Shown in pieces: positions 1-12,924 of a stretch of 64,000 nt of DNA. The notes beneath the pieces are model-generated. The model did not search any database. It was not told the DNA's origin and was given only the letters and a program-made list of their open reading frames with translations. The DNA comes from Chloromonas sp. AAM2 (Eukaryota > Chlorophyta > Chlorophyceae > Chlamydomonadales > Chlamydomonadaceae). The position numbers and the translations under genes were made by a program. The DNA is taken from contig QAXH01004362.1 of the NCBI GenBank assembly GCA_004335635.1, positions 29,238 through 93,237 of the forward strand, written 5' to 3'. Positions within the stretch are counted from its first letter, which is position 1, and each line of letters begins with the position of its first letter.

Positions 1-487
1 GGAGAAGATTATGGAAATGATGCCATCGTTTCATTCTAGCACTATCCGGTTCTAGAGAAGCAATGTAACGATGTTGTTGTACAGATACATCAGCTGTCCC
101 TCTCCTTTTTGATTGTTGCCAGCCAATAGAAAACAAAAGATGTTTGCCAGTTCTGGGACAGTTTTGATGAACTGCCCTAGAACCAGTAGCAGACTTGCAA
201 ATAGTGAGTGACTCAGTGGGTCTTGGGTTTAGGTCGTTTTTCAGATGTGTGGTTCAGTCGCAGCTATATGTACAAGAGCGGAGCACGACCCCCCACAACA
301 GTCTTAAGGCCAACACTCCCCACTACTCAGAAAAGCACTGAGCGATACCTTGATTGGATGTACTTGGCGTCGAAGCTGGGGTCAGACATGGGTCATGGGT
401 TCACTTGACACTCTGGGTTGTTTTTTACTCCGCCATGCATGCCTTTGACAGTGACTACGTGGCTGCTTGGTTGCACTGTTCCTTCAG
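1..487 (+). other. Intron sequence upstream of first visible dynein exon
   Basis: No coding exon is recognised here. The stretch ends in a CTTCAG acceptor at 482-487, directly before the first dynein codon block. The preceding dynein exons (tail, AAA1 to AAA4) must lie to the left of the window. Short open frames in this stretch have no domain resemblance. Confidence 0.6.
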
Positions 488-3400
488 GTTCGAGAGGCCG
501 TGGCGGGCATGTGCGTGTCCATTCACACGAGCGTGGCGGCCACCAGCGACCGGTTCTTCGCCGAGCTGCGGCGCAAGTACTACACCACGCCCAAGAGCTA
601 CCTCGACCTCATCAACCTCTACCTGCAGCTGCTGGGGGAGAAGAGGTGAGCAATGCAAGGCGGGCTTGCACGACGGTGGCAAACTTTTGGTTTCTGTAGA
701 TTCAGGTTTGTTTCGTTTGTTGGACTTGTCAGCTTGTTTTGCAAGCGTCAAGGCTTTGAGATTCAGTGTTTGCATGCATGTAGGGAAATATTTTCATGGA
801 CTCGGTTGGAAACCTATAGAACTTCCTTGTCTTGTCAGGCCACGTGTCTTCCTTCCAACCCTTGCCATGCCTTCCTGTCCCAGAGAGGAGAATCTTGTGG
901 CCAAGGAGCGGTTACAGAACGGTTTGCGCAAGCTCCAGGAGACCAATGCGCTGGTGGACGGCATGAAGGAGGAGCTGGCGCTGCTGCAGCCTGTGCTAGC
1001 GGCTAAGAGCGGAGCGACCACTGAACTGCTGAAGAAGGTACGAGCAACGCCACACGTTCCAGGGCAGCATCCAGGCATGAGCCGAGCAATCAGATTGGTC
1101 AAGGGCCGTCCTCATTCCAGCATGTACATCAACACACGCTGACTGAAGTTGAATCTGACACGTCACATGTGTTGTTTGGCGTAGGACTGTGCTCATTCGT
1201 ACTGGCAGTAACCTGTGCTGTGCATTTGCGGTTCATGTTGAAAGACCTATCCAGTGCTATGCGTGTTACTTGCCACCTGTGAACCCGTACGCTGACTGAA
1301 GTTGTGACTGAATCTGAAGTCCGCGTGTCCTTCCCCCCCTGTGCAGGTTGCAGCAGACCAGGAGGAGGCTGAGAAGGTGTCCCGCACCGTGGGCGTGGAG
1401 GAGCGCGAGGTCAAGGCCATGGCCCGGGAGATCCAGGTGGTGGCGGACGAGGCCAAGGCCGACCTGGCGGAGGCAATGCCAGCGCTAAATGCTGCAGTGG
1501 ATTCGCTCAAGGTGCAGGGCAATGGGGTGAAACCTGCACTGAAAGCTGAGTTGCACCCAGCCGACGGCCGCAGCCTGCAGTGCAGTGCGATGCCTTGTGG
1601 TGTAATTACAAGGCTTGTAGTGCAGTGCGGTACGTGTGATCAATTGACCTAATTTCTACGCTCTTGGCCTTTTGTGTGTTCTTTGTTGAGTGCAGTGACT
1701 TCAGAAGACTTGCTTGATAAGCAAATGGTTGACGGTTTTGCCAACTGGTTTCAATCGCAGCAGACCGTACAATGTATGTGGCCTGTGGTGTTCGAAGCAG
1801 TGGTTGACAAACCGGTATTGTTTTGCTCGCTTTTCCTTGCCCGCAGGCGCTGAACAAGAACGACATTGTTGAGATCAAGTCGTTCCCCAAGCCGCCGCCC
1901 CTGGTCCAGATGACTATGGAGGCCGTATGCATCCTCAAGGGCGAGAAGCCCGACTGGGAAACGGCCAAGAAGGTGCTGTCGGACACAAACTTCATGCGCA
2001 GCCTCGAGGAGTTTGACAAGGATACCATATCGGTGAGTGCGGGCTGGGGCAGGCTAGGGCACAAGTGGATGTACGCCCTGACCTTTTGTCAATGGCATGG
2101 CTGCTGACAAGTCGTGGGCTGAACATGCACAACTTCGCTGATTACTTGACTGCTGACTGCGCCCTGCCATGCATATCCGTCTGTCCAGGACGCGACCATC
2201 AAGAAGCTGAAGAAGTACATCGACGACCCCGCCTACAACCCGGAGTCCGTGGCCAAGCAGAGCCGCGCCGCCATGAGCCTGTGCATGTGGTCCAGGGCCA
2301 TGGAGGTCTACAACAGGGTGGCAAAGGTGGGGGGACATGCGGCGGCCTGTGTGCACCACCTCATGAGGCAGACAATTCATGGGTAGAGCACCAAGGTGAT
2401 AATGATAATAAGGATAGTAATGATAAAGATCAAAGAAGTAACAACACATCTGGGCTTACGTTGCTCAAGCTATCTTCAGCACATCTGGCCAGGACTGATT
2501 GCGTGCACCTGATGAGACAGCCAATCCATGGATAGAGTAAGGAGAGAACTACACATTTTCAAGTGATACTTAAACCACACTCAAGGTACCCGGGTCATAT
2601 GTATATTAATCATAACAATAGTCATAGTGTGATTGTGTGGTGTGGCGCAGGTTGTTGAGCCCAAGAAGGCCAAGCTGCGTGAAGCCGAGGAGGCACTGGC
2701 CGATGCAAACGCCAAGCTGGCCGACAAACAGGCCATGCTCAAACAGGTGGGTGACTTGGACAAGGATAGCAACTGCTGCAGCCTTAGTCTGCTGCCTGTT
2801 TTTCATACCATCCCAGCTTTCATGTCCCGTTGGACAGGAGCACAGGCGGGTTTTGCTGCCGACACAGCCTGTGTGCGCTACGAGAGTGGGACTGGCATGT
2901 GTGTGGAATGGGATTGCGCTACGTCGCACAGTCCTGAATAGATTGTCCCTTGCAATCGTATTTCCCTGCACAGGTCGAGGAGCGAGTGGCGGGCCTCAAG
3001 CGGCAGCTGGAGACGGCGCAGGGCGAACAGAAGGACCTGAATGATCAGGTGAATTCCCTTGTCATGGACTGGTATTTGGTAAGGCAATTGGTTTTGACAC
3101 TGGACTTGAGTACAGCGTGACTTGGATAGATGTCGAGCAATTGGTTTGGCATTGGAGTTGAGTGCAGAACGTTGGCAAGCGCAGTGCTGCAAGTATTGTT
3201 GTTGTACCGCCTTTTGGTTTGAACGTTGCTTTGCTTGTGTGTATGCAGGCTGACCTGACGAAGAAGCGCTTGGACCGCGCCAGCAAGCTGACCAGTGCTC
3301 TGGCGGATGAGGGCGTGCGGTGGCAGCGGACCGTGGACTCCATACAACACTCAACCGACCTGCTGGTGAGGAGGGGAAGGCAGGGAGCAGGGGCTGGAAC

Positions 3401-6400
3401 TGGTGTGGATAACAAGGGCAGCAGACTGAAGGCTCATGGGGGATCGGGCCTCGGCCATGCCATGTCACGTCTCGATAGGTTCAGTGCCTGCGTTGGTCAC
3501 CTGCCTTTGCTGTGTTGGCTGGGGTTACAACCTGCATCTACACCTTGTAAGTTGCAAGCATGCCACGCAGGCTGTTCAATGTTGTTGGACGTTTGTTTTT
3601 GGTTCAACATTTTTGTGTTTCTTGTGCAGGTTGGCGATGTGTTCCTGAGCGCCGCCTGCATTGCTTACTACGGCGCCTTCACGGGCGCCTACCGCCAGGG
3701 CCTGGTCCAGCAGTGGATCGCCGACTGCAAGGCGCGCAGCATACCCGTGTCTGAGGACAGCTCGCTGCGGGTCACGCTCGCAACCCCAGTGGAGGTGAGA
3801 GGCCGCGCCCAAGGCCAACAGAGACAGGGAATTGGAGTTTGGGATAGAGTCAGCGGTCTGGCAGGGGCTGAGGCCAAAAGACAGAAAGTCCCAGAGAGGG
3901 TTTCAAGGCTGACATTCAGGACACACTACTTGCAGCCAGCCTTGACTGTTGTGGAGTTGCTTACTCTGGTGGGGTGGGTGCAACAAGTCTAAATTTGGTC
4001 TGGATCAGAGTCAGGACAATTTCATGGCTCATAACTCTGGAATGGTGCTGCAGTCCTTGCCACTGCCACTGATCTCGACTTGCTGGTGCGTTTGACACAC
4101 TAGTGCATGCTCTCACGGGCGCTTCTTGTCACTTGTCACTTGCCTTCAGGTGCGCGAATGGAACCTCTGGGGCCTGCCCACCGATGACGTGTCCATTGAC
4201 AACGGCATCCTGGTGACGCGGGGCAAGCGCTGGCCGCTGATGATCGACCCCCAGGGGCAGGCCAACACCTGGGTCAAGGCCATGGAGCAACGGAACGGCC
4301 TGCGAGTGGTCAAGCTCACGGACAGCTCGTTTCTAAGGACGCTTGAAAACTCCATCCGGATTGGAAACCCAGTGCTCATCGAGGTACGTGGGGAGTAACA
4401 CTGTAACACTGGTGCCAGCACACTGCATACCCTGGTCTCTAGCGCAGCTGGTGGCGCACTGACAGGTCCTGGGTCCCAACCCGGGTGGAGGCGAGGGATG
4501 GACTTGCACACCAGCAGTCCCAAGAGCTAGTTCAGCAGCTGAGGTGAAACAGTAGCCCTTGTACAGGTCCGAGCAGCCACTAGACTGAAGGTTACTCCTG
4601 AAACAAAAACAGTTTGTCCAACAAGCTGTCAACGCCACCTACCCTGCAATGTACCACTGCTGCCTATCTACCTTTACAAGCACAGGGCTGCCAATCCGTA
4701 TGGAGCTCTCCAGCGTCCTTAGCAAGGGGCTGTCAGTTAGCTTCACGACCCTTAAGCTGTTCCTCTGCTCCAGTGCCTTGACCCACGCGATGCCATGCTC
4801 CTGGGGGCCAAACTGGGGGACCAATGTGTGGTACTGGCAAGGAGTACGTCATCATCAATACACAAATGTCTGTGGTTTTGCAGCTTGCCTTGCAGTCCAA
4901 TGGGTTATACAATCTCTAACACATTCAACCTGTGGTGTTGTGTGCTGCTTCAGGACGTGGGCGAGTCCCTGGACCCCGCCTTGGAGCCCATCCTCACCAA
5001 GGCAGTGTTCAAGCAAGGCGGGCGCACACTCATACGCCTGGGCGACAGCGACGTGGACTATGACCCTAACTTCAAGGTGCACAAGTTGTAGGGGCAAGGC
5101 ATGGTACAACTGCGTAATCTGAAGCTGAAGGGGCATGATAGGCTTGGTGGCGTTTTGAAGCACGTGATCAAGTTACAGCAGGGGTTGCGTGCAGAAAGGC
5201 TGATCAAGAGGCAAAGGTGCAGCCTGTCATCTCCGCTGTGCACATTCTGTTCAACTGATAACCCGGCCCTACCTGGCATTGTTGTCGCTGCTTCCTTTTC
5301 CCTGTTGCAGCTGTACATCACCACCAAGATCCCGAACCCCCACTACCTCCCAGAGGTTTGCATCAAGGTCACCATCATCAACTTCACAGTCACCATGAAG
5401 GTGCGGCACAGCGCGTCGCTGCACGAACTTGCCTTGCTCAGGGGCGCAGCCAGCATGTGCACACACAGCCCATCTGCAAGTGGCCACTGGCGCATGTCTG
5501 CTCCTTGTACTCCGCCCTGCACTGCATCACTACGCCTTCAAGACACCTTAACGCCAAGTGCGCATGCCTCTCTCTGTCAACGGCTTAAGCTCAGTCCACT
5601 TTGGAATGCTAACAACATGCAAGCAAATTTATCAGTGTGGACCTTGTCCCGCCTTCTCAGGGTCTTGAGGACCAGTTACTGGGCGAGGTGGTGAGGCGCG
5701 AGCGGCCCGACCTCGAGGAGCAGCGGGACAGGCTCGTGCTGTCGATCAGTTCCGACAAGAAACAACTGGCAGAACTCGAGGATAAGGTGCGTGTGGTGTG
5801 CCCTGTGTCAAGGCCTGGCTGGCAGGTAGCCATGGTTGCTGTAGTCCATTGAGCCTGTCAACACTGGAGCCTGAACGCAGGTGCAACTGTCAACCAACAA
5901 CAGTGCCTGATAAACTGGACATACCATTCAAGGCAGGCACCGACCCCGGTTGCTTGTTTACTTTGGATGCCATTCGGCACAGGCTAAAAGTCGACATGAT
6001 TGGCTCCGCTGACCCGCACCGTGCCTCCCTGTGCCCGTGCAGATCCTGAAGCTCCTCAAGGAGTCGCAGGGCAACATACTGGACGATGAACAGCTCATCA
6101 ACACACTCAACCACTCCAAGCTGACGTCATCAGTCATCGCAGTGAGTCAACAAGGAACAGGAGCCTCAACAGCTGCAGAGTTCAGTGGCAGCAACTTTTC
6201 TGCTGTCGGCCATCCACAGACAGCCACTCTCATCTCCAGCGCAGTGCACCAGTTTGACTTGTTGGCTGCATGGCTTGACGATCAGAGCACAGCATTGCCA
6301 CTGGATTTGCCGCGTCGCCACAGTTCCTAAGTATAACCGGCCTTGGTAGCTCGAGGACACTGCATCCCATCCACTGCATGTCTTAAACATCCACGTCACT

Positions 6401-9400
6401 GCTTTGTCCCCCTGTTGTTCAGAACCGTGTGAACGAGGCCGAGGTGACGGAGCGCAGTATCAACGAGGCGCGCGAGAGCTATCGGCCCGCCGCCACACGC
6501 GGGTCCATACTGTACTTTGTCATCGCGGACCTCAGCGCCATATCCCCCATGTACCAGTTCAGCCTGCCGTACTTCACACGCATGTTCAGGTGCGGGCACA
6601 CCGGTCGCACGCATGCAGGGCACAGCAAGGACTGGCGTAAGCTGAGTGGCAGAGTGACACGCTGGAGCCTTGACTAGCCTGTAGATTTCAGGCCTGACAG
6701 GCGATGGCAAAGGTTGTGGTGGCCTGAAGAATTGTGCACGACGAAAGGCATTGTAAGCCATATCAGCTGTATGCCCAAGCCTCAGCTGCAACGTCAGCCT
6801 ATGATGTTTGTGTTGCTGTTGTGCTGTCCCTCTTCAGTTTCTGCATAGACAAAAGCGAGCGAGCCGATGACGTGCCCACACGCCTCAGCCTGTTATGCGA
6901 GTTCGTCACGCGCTTCATCTTCAACAACGTCAGCCGTGGCCTGTTTGAGGAGCACAAGCTGCTTTACTCCTTCCTGGTCACAACGTCTATACTCCGACAC
7001 CCATCCAGGTAGGGAGAACGACTGGAAACAAGGGGGAAAGAAAGCGTGCAACAACTCTGGATAGATTCAGCCTTTCTGCATGTGAGTACCTGGCAGAACT
7101 TGTCAGAGAGTCACTCACAGCTGCGTAGGTGCAGCAGGCTGCAGGCAGACTGGTCAGAAACAGGTTGAGCGAAGAATGGCATGTGTTCAAACGAAAAGCA
7201 TTGTGTGCCTTTCTGAGTGCCGTGCAGTGGAGAGATCTCCCCCGCGGAGTGGAACTACCTGGTGCGTGGCGTGACGGGCCTGGTGCAGCAGGACCCGCGG
7301 CCCCGGCCCCAGTGGCTCAGCGACGCCAGCTGGACAGCGGTGCAGCACACTGACACGACACTTACGTGCATGGCCGGGCTGAGGTGCGCAAGCAACCTGG
7401 GACTCATTGCGAGCCACAGCCAGTGGCAGTCAGTCACTCCGTTGTGTGAGATAGTAATTGACGGACCGGCCGCTAAGAGTAGTTCAAGGTGAGACGAGTA
7501 TGTGTCGCTTGGTTTTGATTGATGTGGCCTGGTTTGAGTGTCCTGTGCAGGGAGAGCGTGTTGAGTGAGAGCAGTGCGTGGGAGCAGTGGGCCGCTGCCG
7601 AGGAGCCGCACGGGCAGCCTCTGCCCTGCGGGTGGCAGGAGCGGGTCGGGGATGGCATCGGCAAGCTGCTGCTGCTCAAGACGTTCAGGGAGGAAAAACT
7701 TATGTTCGGTTGCGGCCAGGTGAGGCCGCACGACTGGTCACTCCACCAGTAACACGGTTGTGTCAGACCATGTGTTGTGTAACCCTGCCTTTATACGTTT
7801 ATGGTGCTGTGCTGCATGATGCGACAACTCGCCTGTTCCTGGCTGTTGCGGGCGGTTACTGACCTGCGTGTGCCTGTCTTTCCGTGCAGTACGTTTCTGC
7901 CAAGCTGGGCCCTCAGTTCATGGAGCCGTCCCCCTGGACCTTGGACGATGTGTTCGAGGACACGAACGCGCAGACGCCCGTCATTTTCATCCTGTCCACC
8001 GGCGCCGACCCCACCGCCCTGCTGCAGAGATTTGCCGAGAAGAAGGGCTGGGTGCTGGGCGAGCGCCTGCACATGATCAGTCTGGGCCAGGGGCAGGGGC
8101 CCATAGCGGAGATGCTCATCGCCCAGGCGGCCAAGGCGGGGGACTGGGTGTGCCTGCAGGTGAGGCATGGTGCAGAGCCAGACATGGGCCGCTGGAACAC
8201 AAGGGGGGCAACCAGTAGCACTGGTGCGGGGTTGCACTCTAGGACTGTCTATGCTATCACAACAAACAGCACAAGCACTTAATCCAGACGAGATGCGAAC
8301 TATGCCCAAGCGTGCACACAAGAGGGCACCAGAATGGAACACAAGAGGGCAGCAGAAGGTCCTGCATGCTGAACTGCCCAGTCCCACACCCTCACGCCCA
8401 GTGTGCCCTGCTGCCCGTCAGAACTGCCACTTGGCGTCCAGCTGGATGTTGAAGCTCGAGGAGAAGGTGGAGGAGCTGTCGCGGGGCAGTTCGGGCGGCA
8501 AGGAGGCGGTGCACCCCGATTTCCGCCTGTGGCTCACGTCCATGCCGTCGAGGGTGTTCCCGGTGCTGGTGCTGCAGGTGCGGGGGACAGGCAAAGGGGC
8601 ACAGCAACGGCAATTAGGGGTCCCATGCCATGTAAGAAATCGGCATGGCCTGCACAAGCCATAAAAGCAAGGGCATCAAGCATTGGTGGTCTGCCGTCAG
8701 GCTGCATCAACTTGGAGGGACGGCTCGTATGAGCGTACATTTGCTGGGCAGTGATCGTCCAGAGCCAGCGCTGAGGCGGCATTCAAGCTCTCCTGCCCCC
8801 TGCCACGGATGTAGACCAGTGAGAGTGATGTGTGCGTACATGGCATGTGCTGACCGCACGTCGCTCGCCTCATTGCCACAGGGTACCTGCTGAACTGGGC
8901 CCGCATGCATGGCATGCCGCTGACCGTGTGTTGCATTTTGTTTTACTGCTACAGAACGGCATCAAGCTGACCAATGAGCCGCCCAAGGGTGTCAAGGCCA
9001 ACGTGAGCCGCACCTACAACGACATGGCGCCCGACTTGCTGGACACATGCCCTGAGAAGCCAGAGGCATGGAGGAAGCTCCTCTTCTCACTCTCATTCTT
9101 CCATGCAGTCGTGCAGGTGTGTGACATGTGTGACAGGTGCCACATGCCGCTTTGAATGTTGCAAATGACCTCCTGTGCCAGTTGAGCATGTGGTGGACGT
9201 CTGACACGCACGGAAAGGCTATTTCAAGTGGGGCACCATGCTGTGTCACATGAGGGGGGTGTCACGCGGTTCTGCTGCGAACAAACGGTGCCAAGTCATT
9301 GCTCATCAGTGTGCGGCCTTCTGTTTCCAGTGCGCAGTCACACCACAGGCCAGCATAGCCTTGCTGGCCATGCTCACTTCTGTTGCACTCGTTGGTTGGC

Positions 9401-12400
9401 CCTGCAGGAGCGACGCAAGTTCGGTCCCCTGGGTTGGAACATCCGGTACGAGTTCAACACGAGCGACCTCGAGTGCAGCATGATGACGCTGCGCATGTTC
9501 CTCGCGGAGCAGGAGCACATCCCCTGGCCGGCACTGGAGTACGTGGTGGGGCAGATCAACTATGGCGGCCGGGTCACGGACGACCTGGACAGGCGCTGCC
9601 TCATGAGCATTCTCAGGTGGGCGGGACGCGCGTGGGACATGAGGGCTGGCTGATTGAACGTTATAAGTGTTGCAGGGCACTCCGGGGGCACTGGTGCAGA
9701 GTACCTTGACTTGTGCACTTGTGACCAGCAGACCCAGGTCTAACCAATGTTCCATCCAACGTTCATAGCAGTGCTGAGGAAGTTGACGTGTTCATCTTGA
9801 GCAGGAGGAGAGGGATTGATTTGTTGCTATCTTTTCTTCATTGGACAATGATCAGACCAGCCCTCAGTCTGGCTGAATGGGTGTTCCAGCTAGTGAAGAG
9901 GAAGTTGAAATGTAATTGTTTCTGTAGGGCAGGGCTGTTTGTACAATATTCGAGTCTAGCCACAACTGGCAGTTGATAATCTGTGCCACTACTTGCTTGC
10001 CTGCGCAGGCAGTACGTCACTCCTAGTGTACTAGATGATGAGTACCGCATCACACCTGTGAGCGGCATGTACTTCGTACCGCCGGACGGGCCCCTGGACA
10101 GCTACAGGGACTACCTTCGAGCGCTGCCGGCCACCGAGGCGCCAGAGGTGGGCTGGAGGGAGGGCAGGCGACTGGTCTTGGCTAGGGTTAGGCAAGTTTT
10201 GGCCGTTTGTATAGTGGCAAGAACGGAAGGTTTTCGACTCCTTGCATTGCCAGCTTGTCCGGCTAGTCGTATTAAGTGTGACTGAACCATGTGTGCGCAG
10301 GTCTTTGGCATGCATCCCAATGCGAATATCAGCTTCCAGTTACAAGAGACGCGTCGATTGATCGACGCCATCCTGTCCATTCAGCCGCGCGTCACCGGCT
10401 CCACAACAGTGAGTGGTGGTCCTCCTGCTGCAAGCCATGCTTCACTGGATCACAGAAGCTTGAACCCAGGACAAGGAAGGGTGATCACGGGTTTTGCGCT
10501 GGTCTCCATGCTTGCAGGGCAAGTCCAGCGATGAAATCGTTGCCGAGCTCGCCGCGCAACTCGAGTCTGAACTTCCGCCGCTGCTGGTTAGGTCGGAGGC
10601 CGCGCCCAACCTGTTCGCTCGAACGGAGACAGGGCAACTCAACTCGCTGAGCGTTGTGCTCGGACAGGTCAGTTTCGGCCTGTGTGTCCCAAGCAGGGGT
10701 GTGGGAGCATTCAATGCCGTAGGTCTTGTCATTGCGGTACACACACGCCTTTGTCTGCAACAGGTAATGTTTGGCATGCTTGCATGGCGCATGGCTCACC
10801 TTCAACGAGCTATCGCCTGCATTGCAGCAACGTAGGCCACTGTTGATCATTTGGTTTTCAAACAGTCTGTCCAGATCTTGTTTTCACGCGCTTCATGTGA
10901 TCCCTGGTCCATGCAGGAAATGGATCGCTTCAACAAGCTGTCGAGTACAATGGCGTCAAGCCTCATAGAACTTCAGAAGGCGATCCGCGGTCTGGTTGTC
11001 ATGAGCGCTGAGCTCGAGGGAGTCTACAACAGCATGCTGGCAAACCAGGTGCGGCAACCGGGCAATCCATTGGCAAGTGTATCAGAACTACGGGCCCATA
11101 TGTCTATCTGAGGCTGGTGATGGAAAGCCTGTGCAACATCTGATGCAGTACTCGAAAATTTTGTTCTGCTGTGCGCAGGTTCCGGAGTTGTGGGCCCAAG
11201 TGGCGTACCCTTCGCTCAAGCCCCTCGCATCCTGGATGCGCGATTACCAGGAGAGGATCAGCTTCATGCGTGCATGGCTATCCCAGGGAGTGCCCACGTG
11301 CTTCTGGCTGCCAGGGTTCTTCTTCCCACAGGTGCGCCAGGCAGACCACAGCAAGCTTCCAAGCAGGTCAGAATGACTGATCCACCAAGCAGGATGGCAA
11401 GGCGCCAAGTCCATGCTGAACAGTTCCACACAAGGTTGGGTCTGGGCTGGTGTTCTGTTGTGGGGTGCACTGCACTTGGCCCCGGTCACACATTCACTCA
11501 CAATCAGCAACTGACCGTTTGCTACTTGTACGCTGGTTTGCTTGTGCAGGGCTTCATGACAGGCGTGCTGCAGTCACACGCCCGTAAGTACTCCATTCCC
11601 ATTGACACGCTGGGCTTCGGCTTCAGAGTCACAGGGGCGGAGACAGCGGCGGATGTCACGGAGGCGCCAGAGGTGCGTGGATAGGGCTAAATACTGCCAA
11701 CAATCACCAGAAGATTGGCTCGAGCATGTATCAGATGATGGATGAGTTTACCAGACTGGCATGATCTGAACCTTGTGGTTTGGCCTATGATTGCTTGATA
11801 ACCATGTGTTTTTCTTGATATCATGTGTTTGGCTTGATGTGCATTTGCAGGACGGCATCTTGATCAATGGTCTGTGGGTGGACGGCGCGCGCTGGGATCG
11901 GCAGGCGGGCTGCCTCACTGAGAGCGAGCCAGGCGTCATGATAGCGCCACTACCCGTCATCCACTTTGCACCGGTGGGTGTTGTGGTTGAAGATGTGGAG
12001 AAGCATGGCACTGGGTATCAAAGTGATCAGCTCGTGTGCGTAGTGTGCATCCCAGACTCATCGCGAAACTCAGAGGCAGTAAACTGTTATGACAAAGTTG
12101 TGCAGGTGACTGAACACAACCCAGTTGTTGCTTTTCTATCACTGTGCTGCCCTGCCTTACAAGTAGTTACTGCCACAACTGAAGAGTTTGCTGTTCATTG
12201 ATGCGATCCGTTCAGGAGCACGACTGCGGATCACCGGCGGACCAGTACCAGTGCCCCTTGTACAAGACCAGCGAACGTGCAGGCATACTCAGCACTACAG
12301 GCCAGTCAACCAACTACGTGCTCTCAGTCAGTTTGCCCGTGCGACCCGGCTCAACTGAAGACACTTGGGTGTTACAGGGCGTGGCTCTGCTGTGTATGAC

Positions 12401-12410
12401 GAATGAGTAG
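488..12410 (+). CDS. Axonemal inner-arm dynein heavy chain, C-terminal part (5' partial)
   Basis: Motor subunit of a ciliary inner-arm dynein, cut by the window start. Thirty exons splice in frame to about 1502 residues: 488-645, 884-1037, 1347-1511, 1847-2032, 2189-2326, 2651-2746, 2974-3048, 3249-3365, 3630-3794, 4150-4383, 4954-5076, 5311-5400, 5661-5786, 6043-6141, 6423-6589, 6838-7008, 7228-7383, 7551-7719, 7890-8159, 8422-8577, 8955-9116, 9408-9616, 10009-10147, 10301-10408, 10518-10667, 10917-11048, 11179-11331, 11550-11672, 11851-11973, 12216-12410. Domains in order are stalk helix 1 (from about 884), microtubule-binding tip (about 1847-2326), stalk helix 2 (2651-3365), AAA5 (3630-5400, with RWPLMIDPQ and [12 protein letters not shown]), AAA6 (7890-8577, with WVCLQNCHLA) and the C-terminal domain ending in [10 protein letters not shown]. 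The sequence resembles the single-headed DNAH1/DNAH6 class rather than outer-arm chains. Which paralogue it is cannot be decided here. Intron 10 carries a reversed exon copy (4666-4812). Confidence 0.95.
4666..4812 (-). repeat. Inverted copy of dynein exon 10 inside the following intron
   Basis: Read on the minus strand, this stretch encodes a close relative of the end of exon 10 (about 4240-4383 on plus). Examples are [18 protein letters not shown] against [18 protein letters not shown], then [11 protein letters not shown] against [12 protein letters not shown] hand alignment of 117 columns gives about 27 differences (about 77% identity), 17 of them at third codon positions. The homology reaches the exon end, and the copy also has GTA at the donor position (complement of 4669-4671). 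The minus frame is open from 4824 to 4639. The copy cannot be part of the dynein mRNA in sense. It may come from an exon of another dynein gene. The left limit of similarity (about 4812) is approximate. Confidence 0.85.
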
Positions 12411-12646
12411 CACAGCACATGCTTCATACTTATGTTATCAAAATTGCCGTTTTCAAATCCGGCTGGGAGTCTTGACAAAAGCACATGCCTGCGATGTGCT
12501 GCCGCCTGCTTCCGTGAAGACTTTCTGTTATGGCTGCGCAGGTTTGGTTATTCTTTGAGTGGGTTTCGTTTGCTTGGCAATCCCATCCTTGCTTAGAAAC
12601 TCGGTTAGCACATGGCTCTGTGGTTGTGGAGATGACCTGTTTTATC

Positions 12647-12651
12647 TGTAA
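12647..12651 (+). terminator. Candidate TGTAA poly(A) signal, dynein gene
   Basis: TGTAA lies 237 nt after the dynein stop. UGUAA is the established polyadenylation signal of chlorophyte algae such as Chlamydomonas. The assignment rests on position and motif only. Confidence 0.4.
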
Positions 12652-12733
12652 TCGTGGTTGTCAAGGCAGTGTACTGCCTCTATCTACGCCTGAGCAACAT
12701 CACGCCCTTGGATAGGGATGTCTGCAATCCCAT

Positions 12734-12738
12734 TACAA
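12734..12738 (-). terminator. Candidate TGTAA poly(A) signal, methyltransferase gene
   Basis: TTACA on plus reads TGTAA on the minus strand, about 190 nt after the methyltransferase stop at 12925. It is assigned by motif and position only. Confidence 0.4.
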
Positions 12739-12924
12739 GACCCGAGAGCGGCATGGCACACACAGCCACATCATCAGGCCATGAATCAACAGTTCTGCTC
12801 GCACGTGCTATGCCACGATTGACAGTTCAACGTTTGCAACTATGTCAATAAGACCCGACACTGATGGCACCAGAGCGCATGAGTAGTTCAAGTGTGGCAT
12901 GGTGCATGGACTGGTTCGAGCAAC

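Larger units (their letters stand above)
12411..12924. other. Tail-to-tail intergenic spacer (dynein / methyltransferase 3' ends)
   Basis: This stretch separates the dynein stop from the methyltransferase stop, which lies on the other strand. It holds a candidate TGTAA polyadenylation signal on each strand (12647-12651 plus, 12734-12738 minus). The two 3' UTRs would therefore end close together without a long overlap. No coding exon is seen. Confidence 0.6.

Noticed and set aside
4639..4824. Independent minus-strand gene encoding a dynein-like peptide
   Set aside because: It is a 61-codon frame covering only part of one dynein exon, with no start context or partner exons. It is better explained as an inverted exon copy.
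7384..7498. Longer dynein exon 17 ending at the GTGAGA near 7499
   Set aside because: That choice leads to a stop after joining to 7551. The donor at 7384 keeps the frame.
7791..8387. 198-codon minus-strand ORF opposite dynein exons
   Set aside because: It is antisense to dynein exon 7890-8159 and its flanking introns and shows no domain. The plus strand explains the conservation.
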